Shown here: piece after piece, positions 1 through 7,803 of the stretch
How the letters are laid out: each line of letters opens with the position of its first letter
How positions within the stretch are numbered: position 1 is the stretch's first letter
DNA from: JAAXVQ01 sp964604705
GTDB lineage: Bacteria > Oederibacteriota > JAAXVQ01
Length of the DNA stretch: 64,000 nucleotides
Reading direction: 5' to 3'
Assembly: GCA_964604705.1 (NCBI GenBank)
Contig: CAZSAP010000010.1
Coordinates: 1 to 64,000, forward strand
Translations under genes and position numbers: made by a program
The notes under the pieces: generated by a model
Told to the model about the DNA's origin: nothing
Database searches by the model: none
The model's input: the letters and a program-made list of their open reading frames with translations, nothing else

Positions 1-2
1 CT

Positions 3-79
<77 letters not shown>

Positions 80-170
80 ATCGTGCACACGGGGCCTTTG
101 GGAAGAAACCCCGTCGAGGAGGGGATATTAATTCACTTTCTCCCCTCCTGTCAAGTCAATTTCAAAAATT

Positions 171-902
171 TTACAAAGATAAAAGCGCCAGTTGCTGCCG
201 GGCCATCTCCGCCCAGGTGCTTCCCGGCTCCACGGCTTGTTCTTCGGACAATATCTTCTTGGCGTCATCGAGCTTTTGATTTTTAACCAAGCAGCGTGCC
301 AGGCTCAAACGCACCGCCCGCCGCTCATAATATCCAGGAAACTGGGCCAATACGCCCTGATACGTTTGGATCGCGTCGTTCCACTTCTGCTGACTCTCCT
401 GGCAGGCACCCAGACGCGCCTTCAACACCGGCGTGTAGTAATCGTTGGCGTGCTTGACCAGCTCTTCTTGATATATCGCCACGGCTTTGTCGTACTCTTT
501 CAAATAAAACCAGCTGTTGGCCTCGCCCATACGCGCCAAGATGGCCACCTTGGTGTTGCGGTACGTGGTGGACACTTCCTGGTACGCTTCGAGCGTCTTG
601 CGGAATTTTTCTTCCGGCGTTTTGAACGCCTGTCCCATCATAAACAAATTGTCACCCTGCACAGGTTGCATGGAGACCGAGATGGCGCGATCAAGCATGT
701 TGGACGCACGCAGTTCGTTCTCCGCTTGGTGCTTGAAGTACATCGGGATAAGAATGATCAAGACCACCAAAATAATGACCGAGATCAACAGGTTTTCCGT
801 GTTGGTCTTGGCAAAGCCCACGATCTTTTCAACCACTTCGCGCAAATCATCACGCTTTAATTCCCGTAAAATCTGCTTATGCTTAATGTGTTTCTGAACC
901 AT
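171..902 (-). CDS. Membrane-anchored tetratricopeptide repeat protein (YfgM/BamD-like)
   Basis: This 243-aa protein has a basic N-terminal stretch, one transmembrane helix at about residues 35-57 (rich in I/L/V), and then a periplasmic region of helical repeats with TPR-type spacing of A, Y and L residues. The layout resembles YfgM-like single-pass TPR proteins that serve envelope chaperone or assembly roles; the exact role is not known. The ATG at 902 is preferred over an upstream in-frame codon because AAAGGAGCG lies 7-8 nt before it. A leader of about 140 nt with three hairpins separates it from the PHP gene upstream. Confidence 0.75.
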   Translation of the reverse strand: MVQKHIKHKQILRELKRDDLREVVEKIVGFAKTNTENLLISVIILVVLIILIPMYFKHQAENELRASNMLDRAISVSMQPVQGDNLFMMGQAFKTPEEKFRKTLEAYQEVSTTYRNTKVAILARMGEANSWFYLKEYDKAVAIYQEELVKHANDYYTPVLKARLGACQESQQKWNDAIQTYQGVLAQFPGYYERRAVRLSLARCLVKNQKLDDAKKILSEEQAVEPGSTWAEMARQQLALLSL

Positions 903-1040
903 CGTAACGCTCCTTTTATACTCCGGCTTCACCGGAGTGCATGCGCCCTAAGCGGCGCTTTCCTTCCTGTCTCCGTTGGGGTGTCTCTCCCCCAAGACCC
1001 ATACCTTACGTTCTTGACTGGGGCGCGGCCACGCTTGAAC
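903..1040 (-). other. Hairpin-rich leader between the PHP and TPR genes
   Basis: Three perfect inverted repeats stand in a row: TTGGGG/CCCCAA (976-995), GCGCC/GGCGC (943-958) and CTCCGG/CCGGAG (921-937). The last sits about 10 nt before the Shine-Dalgarno of the TPR gene. No U-tract follows any of them, so they are not ordinary terminators. They could be RNA structures that affect translation or stability, which is inference. Confidence 0.4.
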
Positions 1041-1697
1041 CTATTTCCGCCGTCCGTTACGCCGGCAAATATGTTCGGCGTTCTTCTGCATGATCGCCAA
1101 CTGAGCCAAGGGCAGCCCTGCTCCCAAGACAACTTTTTTCATCATGGCCGGAGAGTACAGGTTGTTCGGCGAATGGGTATCGCTGTCCAAGACCATGGGG
1201 CACTTGACCTGCATGGCCAACTTGGCCACATGGCCGTTGGTCAGACTGTGTCCCCCGCGCGACGTTATCTCCAAACAGACCCCGTGCTTCTTGGCTAACT
1301 TCACTTCGTCCAGTGTGATCAAACCCGGATGCGCCAAAATGTCCGCACCGCCCAAAATGGCGGCCCGATTCGTCCCGGCCGGAACCGGTTCCACCGGAGT
1401 CTCGCCGTGAACCACCACCACCTCGGCACCCAAAGCGCGCGCCTGAGCGATCATGTCCGGAATCTGCTTGGGGGCCACGTGCGTGATCTCGGCTCCGGGC
1501 AAGACCCAAAGGCCGGAGCCTTCGCTTAAGCTTTCTGCGGCCTGGTGAATCCGCGGAATCACATCCTCAATGTTGGAGGCATCCACGTGATCCGTGATGG
1601 CCATGACCTTATACCCAACGGCCTTGGCGCGTTGCACCAGCTCTGCGGGAATCAGATCCCCATCCGAGAGAAACGTATGCATATGCAAATCAATCAT
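1041..1697 (-). CDS. PHP-domain phosphoesterase (histidinol-phosphatase-like)
   Basis: A 218-aa PHP-family metal-dependent phosphoesterase. The signature DLHMHTFLSDG opens the protein, followed by ITDH, an EITH segment, VVVHGE, LAHPG and DSDTH, which together match the PHP metal-binding set. The length suits the short stand-alone PHP proteins often annotated as histidinol-phosphate phosphatase, but no his gene is nearby, so the substrate is uncertain. The start is ATG at 1697, 8 nt after GAGG; an in-frame TTG two codons upstream is less likely. Confidence 0.85.
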   Translation of the reverse strand: MIDLHMHTFLSDGDLIPAELVQRAKAVGYKVMAITDHVDASNIEDVIPRIHQAAESLSEGSGLWVLPGAEITHVAPKQIPDMIAQARALGAEVVVVHGETPVEPVPAGTNRAAILGGADILAHPGLITLDEVKLAKKHGVCLEITSRGGHSLTNGHVAKLAMQVKCPMVLDSDTHSPNNLYSPAMMKKVVLGAGLPLAQLAIMQKNAEHICRRNGRRK

Positions 1698-1779
1698 AAC
1701 CAACCTCGATGAATAAATTCTTTACTGTGTTCTTCTACGTTCAATTTTCTACTCTCAATTTTCGATTTTCCATGGCTCT

Positions 1780-1804
1780 GTCCCGCACCCAAACGACGCG
1801 GGAC
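1780..1804 (-). terminator. Hairpin abutting the 3' end of tRNA-Arg
   Basis: GTCCCGC and GCGGGAC form a perfect 7-bp stem with an 11-nt loop. It begins directly after the CCA of tRNA-Arg on the minus strand. No T-run follows, so it is a weak terminator candidate or a processing signal. Confidence 0.35.
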
Positions 1805-1881
1805 TGGTGCCCCCGGCGCGATTTGAACGCACGACCAACGGTTTAGGAAACCGGTGCTCTATCCAACTGAGCTACGGGGGC
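1805..1881 (-). tRNA. tRNA-Arg (anticodon CCT)
   Basis: The acceptor stem GCCCCCG/CGGGGGC is perfect, with discriminator A and encoded CCA. The anticodon loop TTCCTAA gives CCT, which reads AGG. The outermost anticodon-stem pair is a C-T mismatch and the other four pairs are canonical. It lies between apt and the PHP gene, all on the minus strand. Confidence 0.93.
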
Positions 1882-1889
1882 GTAACGAG

Positions 1890-2408
1890 CTAATATCGGA
1901 TCAGTGAAAAAACATCGTGCCCTTTTATTTTTTCACGTCCTTTTAAAAATCCGAGCTCGATCAAGAACGCAATGCCCACGACCGTGCCCTGCAATTGTTC
2001 GATCAGCTTCAATACGCCGCCCACGGTCCCACCCGTGGCCAAGACGTCGTCGGCAATCAAGACGCGTCCGCCGACCGGAATGGCGTCTTTATGGATCTCC
2101 AGCGTATCGGTACCGTATTCCAGCTCGTACGTGGCTTGAAAGGTATCGTGGGGAAGTTTCCCGGGTTTGCGCACCGGCACAATCCCAGCGCCCAATTTGT
2201 ATGCCAACGGCGCCCCCAGAATAAACCCGCGGGCCTCCACGCACACCACCTGATCTATGTGTTGATGCTTATAATGTTCCGCCATCATATCAATGGCCTT
2301 GTGAAACGCCGGGCCGTTTACCAAAAGCGGAGTAATGTCCTTGAACATAATGCCTGGTTTGGGAAAATCAGGAATGTCCCGGATGAGTTTCTGAATATCG
2401 TGCGGCAT
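1890..2408 (-). CDS. apt: Adenine phosphoribosyltransferase
   Basis: This 172-aa enzyme, typical Apt length, makes AMP from adenine and PRPP in purine salvage. The N-terminus has the family motif IPDFPKPGIMFKDITPLL. The PRPP loop is VLIADDVLATGGT near residues 119-131, and VEARGF and the flexible-loop segment VRKPGKLP are present. The start is ATG at 2408 after AGGGAGGGGG. It lies 13 nt after the sigma-factor gene upstream, so the two may be co-transcribed. Confidence 0.96.
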   Translation of the reverse strand: MPHDIQKLIRDIPDFPKPGIMFKDITPLLVNGPAFHKAIDMMAEHYKHQHIDQVVCVEARGFILGAPLAYKLGAGIVPVRKPGKLPHDTFQATYELEYGTDTLEIHKDAIPVGGRVLIADDVLATGGTVGGVLKLIEQLQGTVVGIAFLIELGFLKGREKIKGHDVFSLIRY

Positions 2409-2421
2409 GCGCTCCCCCTCC

Positions 2422-3747
2422 CTAGTCCTTAAAAATGTCGTCCATGGCCGAACCCGAGCGCCGCAGGTGCGCCCGTAATTTTTTCAACGCGGTCATTTCG
2501 ATCTGCCGTATGCGCTCGCGGGTCAGTCCAAAAAACTTCCCTGCTTCTTCCAAGGTGCAGGCCTGCTTTTGCTCCAAGCCAAAACGCATGCAAATAACGT
2601 CACGTTCCTTATCCGTCAGTATTTCCAACAGGGTCTGCAACCGTTCTTCTTCCATGGCGCTGAAAATCGCGGCCGCGGGCGAGAGATTGGTCTTGTCTTC
2701 CAAAAAGTCGCCCACTTTTTTGCTTTCACCGTCAAACCCGGCCACCGAGGCATCCAGGTAGGTGGGCTTCTGGTCCACCCGCATGATCTCCCGCACATGG
2801 CCGTGGGAGACCCGCAGGTGCTTGGCGATCTCGTCCACTTCCGGCTCGCGTCCCAACTTTTGCGTCAGCTCGTACGTGGCGCGGGAAACTTTGGATACCT
2901 TCTCGGCCATATGCACGGGCACACGGATCAAGTTGCTTTGGTTGGCCAGGGCGCGCTTGACATGCTGACGAATCCACCAGGCCGCGTACGTGGAAAACCG
3001 AAATCCCTTCTGAGGGATAAATTTCTCCACGGCTTTCATCAGTCCAATGTTGCCCTCTTCAATCAGATCCAACATGGACAGCCCGCGATTAAGGTAGCGC
3101 TTGGCAATGGAAATAACCAAGCGCAGATTGCTGATGATCAACGTCTGGCGCGCCGCCGCATCGTTTTGCTGTACGCGCATGGCCAGGGCTTTTTCCTGTT
3201 CGGCGGTCAACAACGGCACGGTGGCCACTTCGCGCAAATACTGCCGGACCGAATCCGGTTCCTCGTGATCCTGATCTTCCAGGCGCTTGGCTTTTTTAGG
3301 CTTGACGGTCTCGGGTTCATCCTCGGCCAGGTCTTCGGCCAGAACCTCATCCTCAACTTCCAGTTCCACTTCGTCCGGCTCATCGTTATCATCCAAGGTG
3401 TGCTCAATGGGTTCGGACAACGGGGTAACCGACCTCACGGCCGTCGCGTCCTTGACCACGTCCCCTGCCGGTTGCGTCGCGGACGCCGCGTTCGCATTCT
3501 CCGCGATATCGGCCGCAGATGCAGTTACTGTATCGGGACGTGCGGCTCGCGGCTTACTCAGGCGTGACTTAGCTCCCTGCTTGACCTTGGCAGGGCGCTT
3601 GACCTTCGCTTTAGGCTCCGCTTTCACCGAAGACGTACGCTTCAACGGTGCTGGGGCAGCAAGTCCTTTGCGCACCACGGCTTTTTTCACAGGCTTTGAA
3701 GCGGCCTTGGTTTGTGATGTAGGTCGAGCCTTTTTCTTAGGCGGCAT
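2422..3747 (-). CDS. RNA polymerase sigma-70 factor, RpoD/RpoS type, with Lys/Ala-rich N-terminal tail
   Basis: This 441-aa protein directs core RNA polymerase to promoters. Residues 1-75 are Lys/Ala/Pro-rich and 110-150 strongly acidic, both low in complexity, where a primary sigma would carry region 1.1. Region 1.2 begins near 165 (DSVRQYLREV). Region 2 (about 203-272) has the conserved LDLIEEGNIGLMKAVEKF and the -10 recognition helix FSTYAAWWIRQ. Region 3 spans about 280-355 and region 4 ends with LTRERIRQIE near 408-417. Regions 2-4 are complete. It may be the housekeeping sigma or a group-2 paralogue. The start is ATG after GGGAGC. Confidence 0.9.
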   Translation of the reverse strand: MPPKKKARPTSQTKAASKPVKKAVVRKGLAAPAPLKRTSSVKAEPKAKVKRPAKVKQGAKSRLSKPRAARPDTVTASAADIAENANAASATQPAGDVVKDATAVRSVTPLSEPIEHTLDDNDEPDEVELEVEDEVLAEDLAEDEPETVKPKKAKRLEDQDHEEPDSVRQYLREVATVPLLTAEQEKALAMRVQQNDAAARQTLIISNLRLVISIAKRYLNRGLSMLDLIEEGNIGLMKAVEKFIPQKGFRFSTYAAWWIRQHVKRALANQSNLIRVPVHMAEKVSKVSRATYELTQKLGREPEVDEIAKHLRVSHGHVREIMRVDQKPTYLDASVAGFDGESKKVGDFLEDKTNLSPAAAIFSAMEEERLQTLLEILTDKERDVICMRFGLEQKQACTLEEAGKFFGLTRERIRQIEMTALKKLRAHLRRSGSAMDDIFKD

Positions 3748-3853
3748 TCTGCTCCCGTCATCATGGTGGAACGTTCAGGGAAACCCTCAAAAGCTACGTA
3801 CGCGGACAAATCCCGTAATGCAATAGGGATAGAATAACAAACCGCGGCGAAAA

Positions 3854-4135
3854 TTAAAATCGAATATTAAATTCCGTTTCCATTTTTACCGGCTCCAACC
3901 AGTCCACGTGCACCTTTTCGACGTGGGCCGAACTGGGACCAAACTGGACTTCCTGCACCAAATCTTCCAGCACGCTTTCCAACCCTTGCGCTTCCAGCAC
4001 CACGCTGCCGTCGGATTCATTGCGCACATACCCCGATAATTTCCGTTCCCGGGCCGCTCGCTGTACGAAATACCGAAACCCCACGCCCTGCACCCGACCG
4101 TGCACGCGCACCCAAACCCGACGCACGCCGGCCAT
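3854..4135 (-). CDS. acyP: Acylphosphatase
   Basis: This 93-aa protein has the usual acylphosphatase length and hydrolyses carboxyl-phosphate bonds of small acyl phosphates in the cytosol. The phosphate-binding loop GRVQGVGFR carries the catalytic Arg at about residue 22. The catalytic Asn is in the following GYVRNESDGSV motif. The ATG overlaps the stop of the upstream exported-protein gene by one base (TAATG), which implies translational coupling. Confidence 0.93.
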   Translation of the reverse strand: MAGVRRVWVRVHGRVQGVGFRYFVQRAARERKLSGYVRNESDGSVVLEAQGLESVLEDLVQEVQFGPSSAHVEKVHVDWLEPVKMETEFNIRF

Positions 4136-4893
4136 TAGAGCCGCTCCAGATAGGTGATGCCGAACAACAAATGCTTGCCGATCACTTCACCTAGGTTTTG
4201 CACTTCACCCACCGTGTTCATATCCTGAATGGCCAAGTTAAAGACCACATTTTGCGCCAACAGCATGCGTATGCCGGTATTCATGCCCTGCCCGTCGTAT
4301 TCAAACGTAAGTTCAGCGCCAGGCATAATGGTTTTGCTCAAACCGCCAAACCCCTTGGCAAACCGACCCGTACCCCAACCGCCCAAAAGCGTCACGCGCG
4401 AAGTCCCGCCGAAATACCGCTGGGCCACGACAAAGGTATCCTGGCGTTCGATGCCGCCGGCCAGACTTACCCCGGCCCAATCCTGATCCAAAAGTTTCAG
4501 CTTGGCTTGGCCGAAAAAATTTTCTTTCACAAACTCCGGGACCTGGGACTGCACCTTCTCCCAGCTCGAAAGGTAACGGTATTTTTCCGAACGCGCACCC
4601 AATTGGTCGACTTCCACATAAACCCCGGCTTCCAGAAAATTCCAGAGCCCCACATTGAGTTTAACGTCGCCCCGATGAATGGCCGCGCTCAAGTGGTTCT
4701 CCCCGGGCACGCTGGCCGAAGGCAAATTGATCCAACCGGTCAGTCCGTGCAAAGAGCACGACTTTTCCAACAAGCGTGTGCCTTCATCCAGCTTCGCGGC
4801 CGAAGACGGCAGGGTCCAGGCGGAGAGGAGTAGCACACACGCCATCACCCAACCTGCCCGCTGCGCAAACCGAGGCGTGCTTGACACCCACAC
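4135..4893 (-). CDS. Exported protein with a YjbH-like outer-membrane domain
   Basis: About 250 residues. A signal peptide (basic Arg residues, a hydrophobic stretch, then SSAA) is followed by a GLTGWINLPSA segment, which resembles the 'GLINxPSA' opening of YjbH-family barrels, and by alternating beta-type sequence ending in an aromatic strand. YjbH proteins work in exopolysaccharide export, but no polysaccharide genes are next to it. The start is uncertain: GTG at 4893 gives the best signal peptide, though no Shine-Dalgarno is visible, and the frame stays open upstream to 5010. Confidence 0.6.
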   Translation of the reverse strand: MWVSSTPRFAQRAGWVMACVLLLSAWTLPSSAAKLDEGTRLLEKSCSLHGLTGWINLPSASVPGENHLSAAIHRGDVKLNVGLWNFLEAGVYVEVDQLGARSEKYRYLSSWEKVQSQVPEFVKENFFGQAKLKLLDQDWAGVSLAGGIERQDTFVVAQRYFGGTSRVTLLGGWGTGRFAKGFGGLSKTIMPGAELTFEYDGQGMNTGIRMLLAQNVVFNLAIQDMNTVGEVQNLGEVIGKHLLFGITYLERL

Positions 4894-5139
4894 ACGGAAT
4901 AAATGAAGTTTAGAGTTTAACTGTGTTTGAAAGATTTTCGAGACATACGTATTCGGAAACAAGGAGTGTGAACGAATGCGAAAGATGCGGAACACTTTGG
5001 CTGGCTTCAACGATGGCCCTCAACGAAACCTTTTATTTCATCCTGCCCGGCCGGACCCATTCCCGGGACATTGCCGCGGACCACGCGCCGCAGGAGTTAG
5101 CGTTTCAGTGTATGGTGCGTCCGGGTCTACGTACGATCG
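4894..5139. other. Non-coding stretch, no feature recognised
   Basis: Between the YjbH-like gene and the tRNA-Pro fragment I see no convincing start site, tRNA or terminator. Short open frames here lack ribosome binding sites and look like chance. Confidence 0.4.
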
Positions 5140-5165
5140 GGTCGGGGCGAGAGGAATTGAACCTC
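5140..5165 (-). pseudogene. 3' fragment of a tRNA-Pro gene
   Basis: These 26 bases are identical to the last part (T-arm, acceptor 3' strand and first CC) of the intact tRNA-Pro genes at 5290 and 5654. The CCA is degraded to CCC and the upstream two thirds of the tRNA are missing, replaced by a cluster of hairpins. Such 3'-end tRNA duplicates can be left by integrases that target tRNA genes, or by unequal recombination within the array. No integrase is seen nearby. Confidence 0.7.
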
Positions 5166-5254
5166 GCGACTTCGTCGCTTCCGCTCCTAAGAGGGGCGCT
5201 CCCCTCTTACGTCCGGCCTTCGCCGGACTGATACCCCCATCACTCGGGGGTATC
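5166..5254. repeat. Cluster of four perfect hairpins
   Basis: Four inverted repeats follow one another almost without spacing: GCGAC/GTCGC (5166-5178), TAAGAGGGG/CCCCTCTTA (5188-5209), GTCCGGC/GCCGGAC (5211-5228) and GATACCCCC/GGGGGTATC (5230-5254). All stems are perfect and loops are 3-7 nt. The cluster is fused to the truncated tRNA-Pro 3' end. Its function is unknown; it may be a remnant of a mobile element or a structured RNA. Confidence 0.65.
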
Positions 5255-5289
5255 CCCCCAAGCCCCCGGAAGTCGTCGGAACGTCTATC

Positions 5290-5365
5290 TGGTCGGGGCG
5301 AGAGGAATTGAACCTCCGACTTCCTGCTCCCGAAGCAGGCGCGCTAGCCCCTGCGCTACGCCCCG
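5290..5365 (-). tRNA. tRNA-Pro (anticodon CGG), copy 1
   Basis: The acceptor CGGGGCG/CGCCCCG starts with the C1 that is typical of proline tRNAs. Discriminator A and CCA are encoded. Anticodon stem CCTGC/GCAGG encloses TTCGGGA, giving CGG. Unlike the later copies, no T-run follows its CCA. It ends 2 bases before the assembly gap on its 5' side. Confidence 0.93.
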
Positions 5366-5367
5366 AT

Positions 5368-5467
5368 NNNNNNNNNNNNNNNNNNNNNNNNNNNNNNNNN
5401 NNNNNNNNNNNNNNNNNNNNNNNNNNNNNNNNNNNNNNNNNNNNNNNNNNNNNNNNNNNNNNNNNNN
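5368..5467. other. Assembly gap of exactly 100 N
   Basis: The gap length is the standard placeholder for an unknown distance. The same tRNA-Pro sequence ends on one side and resumes on the other, so the assembler probably broke inside a tandem tRNA-Pro repeat. The true number of copies is unknown. Confidence 0.98.
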
Positions 5468-5520
5468 CCTCCGACTTCCTGCTCCCGAAGCAGGCGCGCT
5501 AGCCCCTGCGCTACGCCCCG
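5468..5520 (-). tRNA. tRNA-Pro (CGG), partial at the gap
   Basis: The first 53 bases (acceptor 5' strand, D-arm, anticodon arm with CGG) are identical to the intact copies; the 3' end falls into the N run. It is either a separate copy or the same gene as copy 1 split by scaffolding. Confidence 0.8.
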
Positions 5521-5564
5521 ATGCAGGTTTGCCTTCTACCGCCTAAATAAAAAATGGAGCAACG

Positions 5565-5653
5565 GAGCAACTGGACCGCAATTGAGCCGATGTGCTCAAT
5601 TTTCTATTTGCTCAATTGCTCCATTTTTTCTTGCCCTACGGCAAGAAAAAATT
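5565..5653. repeat. Spacer repeat unit 1 between tRNA-Pro genes, with T6/A6 hairpin
   Basis: This spacer is nearly the same as 5775-5865 (shared GGACCGC, GCTCAATTTT, TTTGCTCAATTGCTCCA and hairpin). It ends in a perfect 12-bp palindrome, TTTTTTCTTGCC/GGCAAGAAAAAA with a 4-nt loop at 5624-5651, next to the tRNA 3' end. ATTGAGC/GCTCAAT inverted repeats also occur. tRNA plus spacer was evidently duplicated as one unit. Confidence 0.8.
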
Positions 5654-5729
5654 TGGTCGGGGCGAGAGGAATTGAACCTCCGACTTCCTGCTCCCGAAGC
5701 AGGCGCGCTAGCCCCTGCGCTACGCCCCG
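5654..5729 (-). tRNA. tRNA-Pro (anticodon CGG), copy 2
   Basis: Identical in sequence to copy 1, with encoded CCA. Directly after the CCA the minus strand reads AA then T6 then C, the start of the T6/A6 palindrome. Confidence 0.94.
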
Positions 5730-5774
5730 ATACGACCACTCGCTTTACTGCTTAAATCCGAAAACTGAAAACTT

Positions 5775-5865
5775 GAGCAAGTGGACCGCCATTGAGCTTG
5801 GGTTGCTCAATTTTCCATTTGCTCAATTGCTCCATTTTTTCTTGCCCTACGGCAAGAAAAAATTC
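5775..5865. repeat. Spacer repeat unit 2 between tRNA-Pro genes, with T6/A6 hairpin
   Basis: Second copy of the spacer at 5565-5653, with the same perfect palindrome at 5835-5862. Differences are scattered substitutions, so the duplication is not recent. Confidence 0.8.
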
Positions 5866-5941
5866 TGGTCGGGGCGAGAGGAATTGAACCTCCGACCCCT
5901 CGCACCCCAAGCGAGTGCGCTAGCCACTGCGCTACGCCCCG
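5866..5941 (-). tRNA. tRNA-Pro (anticodon GGG)
   Basis: Same acceptor, D-arm and T-arm as the CGG copies, but the anticodon arm is CTCGC/GCGAG around TTGGGGT, giving GGG. It looks like a diverged member of the same duplicated array that now reads CCC/CCU codons. After CCA come GAA, T6 and C. Confidence 0.94.
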
Positions 5942-6010
5942 ATCATTGTGTGGGGTCAAGCCGAGCCGAAGCCCGTCTTGTTTAGAAAAAAAATATCCGT
6001 CTCCGAAACA

Positions 6011-6415
6011 TCAGGGACGGTTTAAAACCTGCAGAAGCCCTTTGAGTTCGTTTTTGACTTTGAGGATTGTATTCAATAACTGGTTCTCACGCAAGCCTAA
6101 ATTTAAATTCATTTGATTTTTTTCTGTGTGCGTCTCACTTGACAACTGTCGTTTCGCCCCCGCAATTGTGAATTTCTGGTCGTATAATAAGGTTTTTATG
6201 CGACGGATGATCCGCAAATCCTTCTCCCGATAGATCCTCTGCCCGGTGCTACCTTTTTCTGGGCGCAGGTGCGGAAATTCGGTTTCCCAGTACCGTAACA
6301 CGTGCGGTTTGATGTTTTCCATCTCGGCCACATCGCGAATTTGATAAAACATTTTCCCCGTCACGGCGCCGTTGGACGCTTCCTGGGGAGTCTCAGACTT
6401 CTTGCCTCGCGCCAT
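6011..6415 (-). CDS. MerR-family transcriptional regulator
   Basis: 134 aa. A winged helix-turn-helix of MerR type covers about residues 22-92 (FYQIRDVAEM, HVLRYWETEF, GQRIYREKDL). A short helical tail follows, with no effector domain and no Cys cluster for metal binding. It lies 5 nt after the HU gene, the same HU/IHF-MerR pairing found downstream of pheT in many bacteria. The start is ATG after GGGAGCC. Its targets are unknown. Confidence 0.9.
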   Translation of the reverse strand: MARGKKSETPQEASNGAVTGKMFYQIRDVAEMENIKPHVLRYWETEFPHLRPEKGSTGQRIYREKDLRIIRRIKTLLYDQKFTIAGAKRQLSSETHTEKNQMNLNLGLRENQLLNTILKVKNELKGLLQVLNRP

Positions 6416-6420
6416 TGGAA

Positions 6421-6741
6421 TCAGGCTCCCTTCCGAGCTTCGCCGCGAATCACGGCCTTTAATTCCCGACCCGCCCGAAACTGAATAATCCGCTTGGCCG
6501 GAACCTGCACGGCCGCTCCGGTGCGCGGATTGCGCCCCACGCGGGCCGGGCGCAGCTTGTACCGAAACGCACCAAACCCCACCAGGTGAATGACTTCACC
6601 GGCCTGCAGGGCGTCAATGATCTGGTCAAACATAAACTCCACGATCTGCCGGGCGTGACGTTGGGAAATACCCACATCCGACAAACGTTGGGCCAGTTCG
6701 GCCTTGGTCACATTTTTTTCCAAGGGATCTGCGTGTTTCAT
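6421..6741 (-). CDS. HU/IHF-family nucleoid DNA-binding protein
   Basis: 106 aa, slightly longer than usual HU because of about 10 extra N-terminal residues. It shows the dimerisation helices, the GFGAF turn and the DNA-clamp motif GRNPRTG, followed by PAKRIIQF and FRAGRELK. It bends and packs DNA in the nucleoid. ATG at 6741 is chosen since GAGGGTGGA lies just upstream; earlier in-frame codons lack such a site. It sits between gpsA and the MerR gene. Confidence 0.92.
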   Translation of the reverse strand: MKHADPLEKNVTKAELAQRLSDVGISQRHARQIVEFMFDQIIDALQAGEVIHLVGFGAFRYKLRPARVGRNPRTGAAVQVPAKRIIQFRAGRELKAVIRGEARKGA

Positions 6742-6783
6742 TCCACCCTCATGACGCGAGGACACGTCCCCGCGCAACGTGCG

Positions 6784-7803
6784 TTAGGCGTTCATTTCCG
6801 CTTCATGCTCAGCCTTGCGCGCCCGTTGCATCAATTCGGTCAAGGCGTCGGCCGGCTTCACGTCTTCAAAAAGAATCCGGTTCATCTGTTCGGTGATGGG
6901 CATCTCCACCTTCACCCGCGCAGCCAACATGCAGGTGGAACGGGTTGTGTCCACGCCTTCGGCCACCATTTCCATGTTTGCTAAAATGTCCTTCAGCCGC
7001 CGTCCGCGCCCCAGTTCCTCGCCCACGCGACGGTTGCGCGAATGCTGACTCATGCACGTCACCATCAAATCCCCCAGGCCCGAAAGCCCGGAGAACGTCT
7101 CGGTCTTAGCTCCCAAGGCGCGTCCCAAACGGGTCATTTCAGCCAACCCGCGTGTCACCAACGCCGCCTTGGCATTGTCACCCAGGCCCAGACCGTCCAC
7201 CACGCCCGAGGCCACGGCTATAATATTTTTCAGCGATCCGCCCAGCTCCACACCCACCAAATCCTGACTGGTGTACACGCGGACCGAACGGGTCATAAAC
7301 CAATCCTGCACCCGATGGGCGTCTTCCAACGAGGGACACGCGGCCACCAATGAGCAGGGCAGCTTCCGGCTGACTTCCTCCGCATGGCTCGGACCCGAGA
7401 GTGCGCTGACCAAGGTGTCCTTCCCAAACGCTTCGGTCAGCACTTCGGACATGCGCATCAGCGTTCCTTGTTCAATGCCCTTGGACGCGGAGATCAGCAA
7501 CCGCGGCTTGAAGCCCCCGTCGGCCAAACGCTTGGCCACCGAGCGCGTCCGCTGCGAAGGCACCACCATCACCGCCGTATCGCACCCGTCCACCGCCTGT
7601 CCCAAATCCGACGTGATCACCATGTCGGACGGAATCTTTATGCCCGGCAAGAACTTGGGATTCTCACGCGTCCGATCCAATACCTGAGCGTACTCCGGGA
7701 AATATTCCCACATGCGCACCTTGTGCCCATGTTCGTGCAAAATCATCGCCAGACTGGTGCCCCAGGCACCGGATCCGATAACCGCAATATTGGACGCGCT
7801 CAT
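6784..7803 (-). CDS. gpsA: Glycerol-3-phosphate dehydrogenase [NAD(P)+]
   Basis: 339 aa, the normal GpsA length. It makes sn-glycerol-3-phosphate from dihydroxyacetone phosphate for phospholipid synthesis. The Rossmann loop GSGAWGTS is at 10-17. ASKGIE, SGPSHAEEV and the catalytic-lysine segment ELGGSLKNIIA are present, as is GLGDLMVTC. Its ATG overlaps the plsY stop (ATGA), so the product is handed straight to the next enzyme in the same operon. Confidence 0.97.
   Translation of the reverse strand: MSASNIAVIGSGAWGTSLAMILHEHGHKVRMWEYFPEYAQVLDRTRENPKFLPGIKIPSDMVITSDLGQAVDGCDTAVMVVPSQRTRSVAKRLADGGFKPRLLISASKGIEQGTLMRMSEVLTEAFGKDTLVSALSGPSHAEEVSRKLPCSLVAACPSLEDAHRVQDWFMTRSVRVYTSQDLVGVELGGSLKNIIAVASGVVDGLGLGDNAKAALVTRGLAEMTRLGRALGAKTETFSGLSGLGDLMVTCMSQHSRNRRVGEELGRGRRLKDILANMEMVAEGVDTTRSTCMLAARVKVEMPITEQMNRILFEDVKPADALTELMQRARKAEHEAEMNA

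Noticed and set aside
903..1040. Homology between the TPR leader and the mntP leader
   Set aside because: Both show TCAAGAAC and CCCC(A/G)ACGGAG on the minus strand, but spacing and pairing partners differ, so I could not support one RNA family by eye.
5140..5254. Active integrated element at tRNA-Pro
   Set aside because: Only a 26-nt tRNA remnant and hairpins are present; no integrase, recombinase or cargo genes nearby.
5308..5985. Plus-strand open frames across the tRNA-Pro cluster
   Set aside because: They run antisense through tRNA genes and the N gap, have no ribosome site and exist only because the repeats lack stops.
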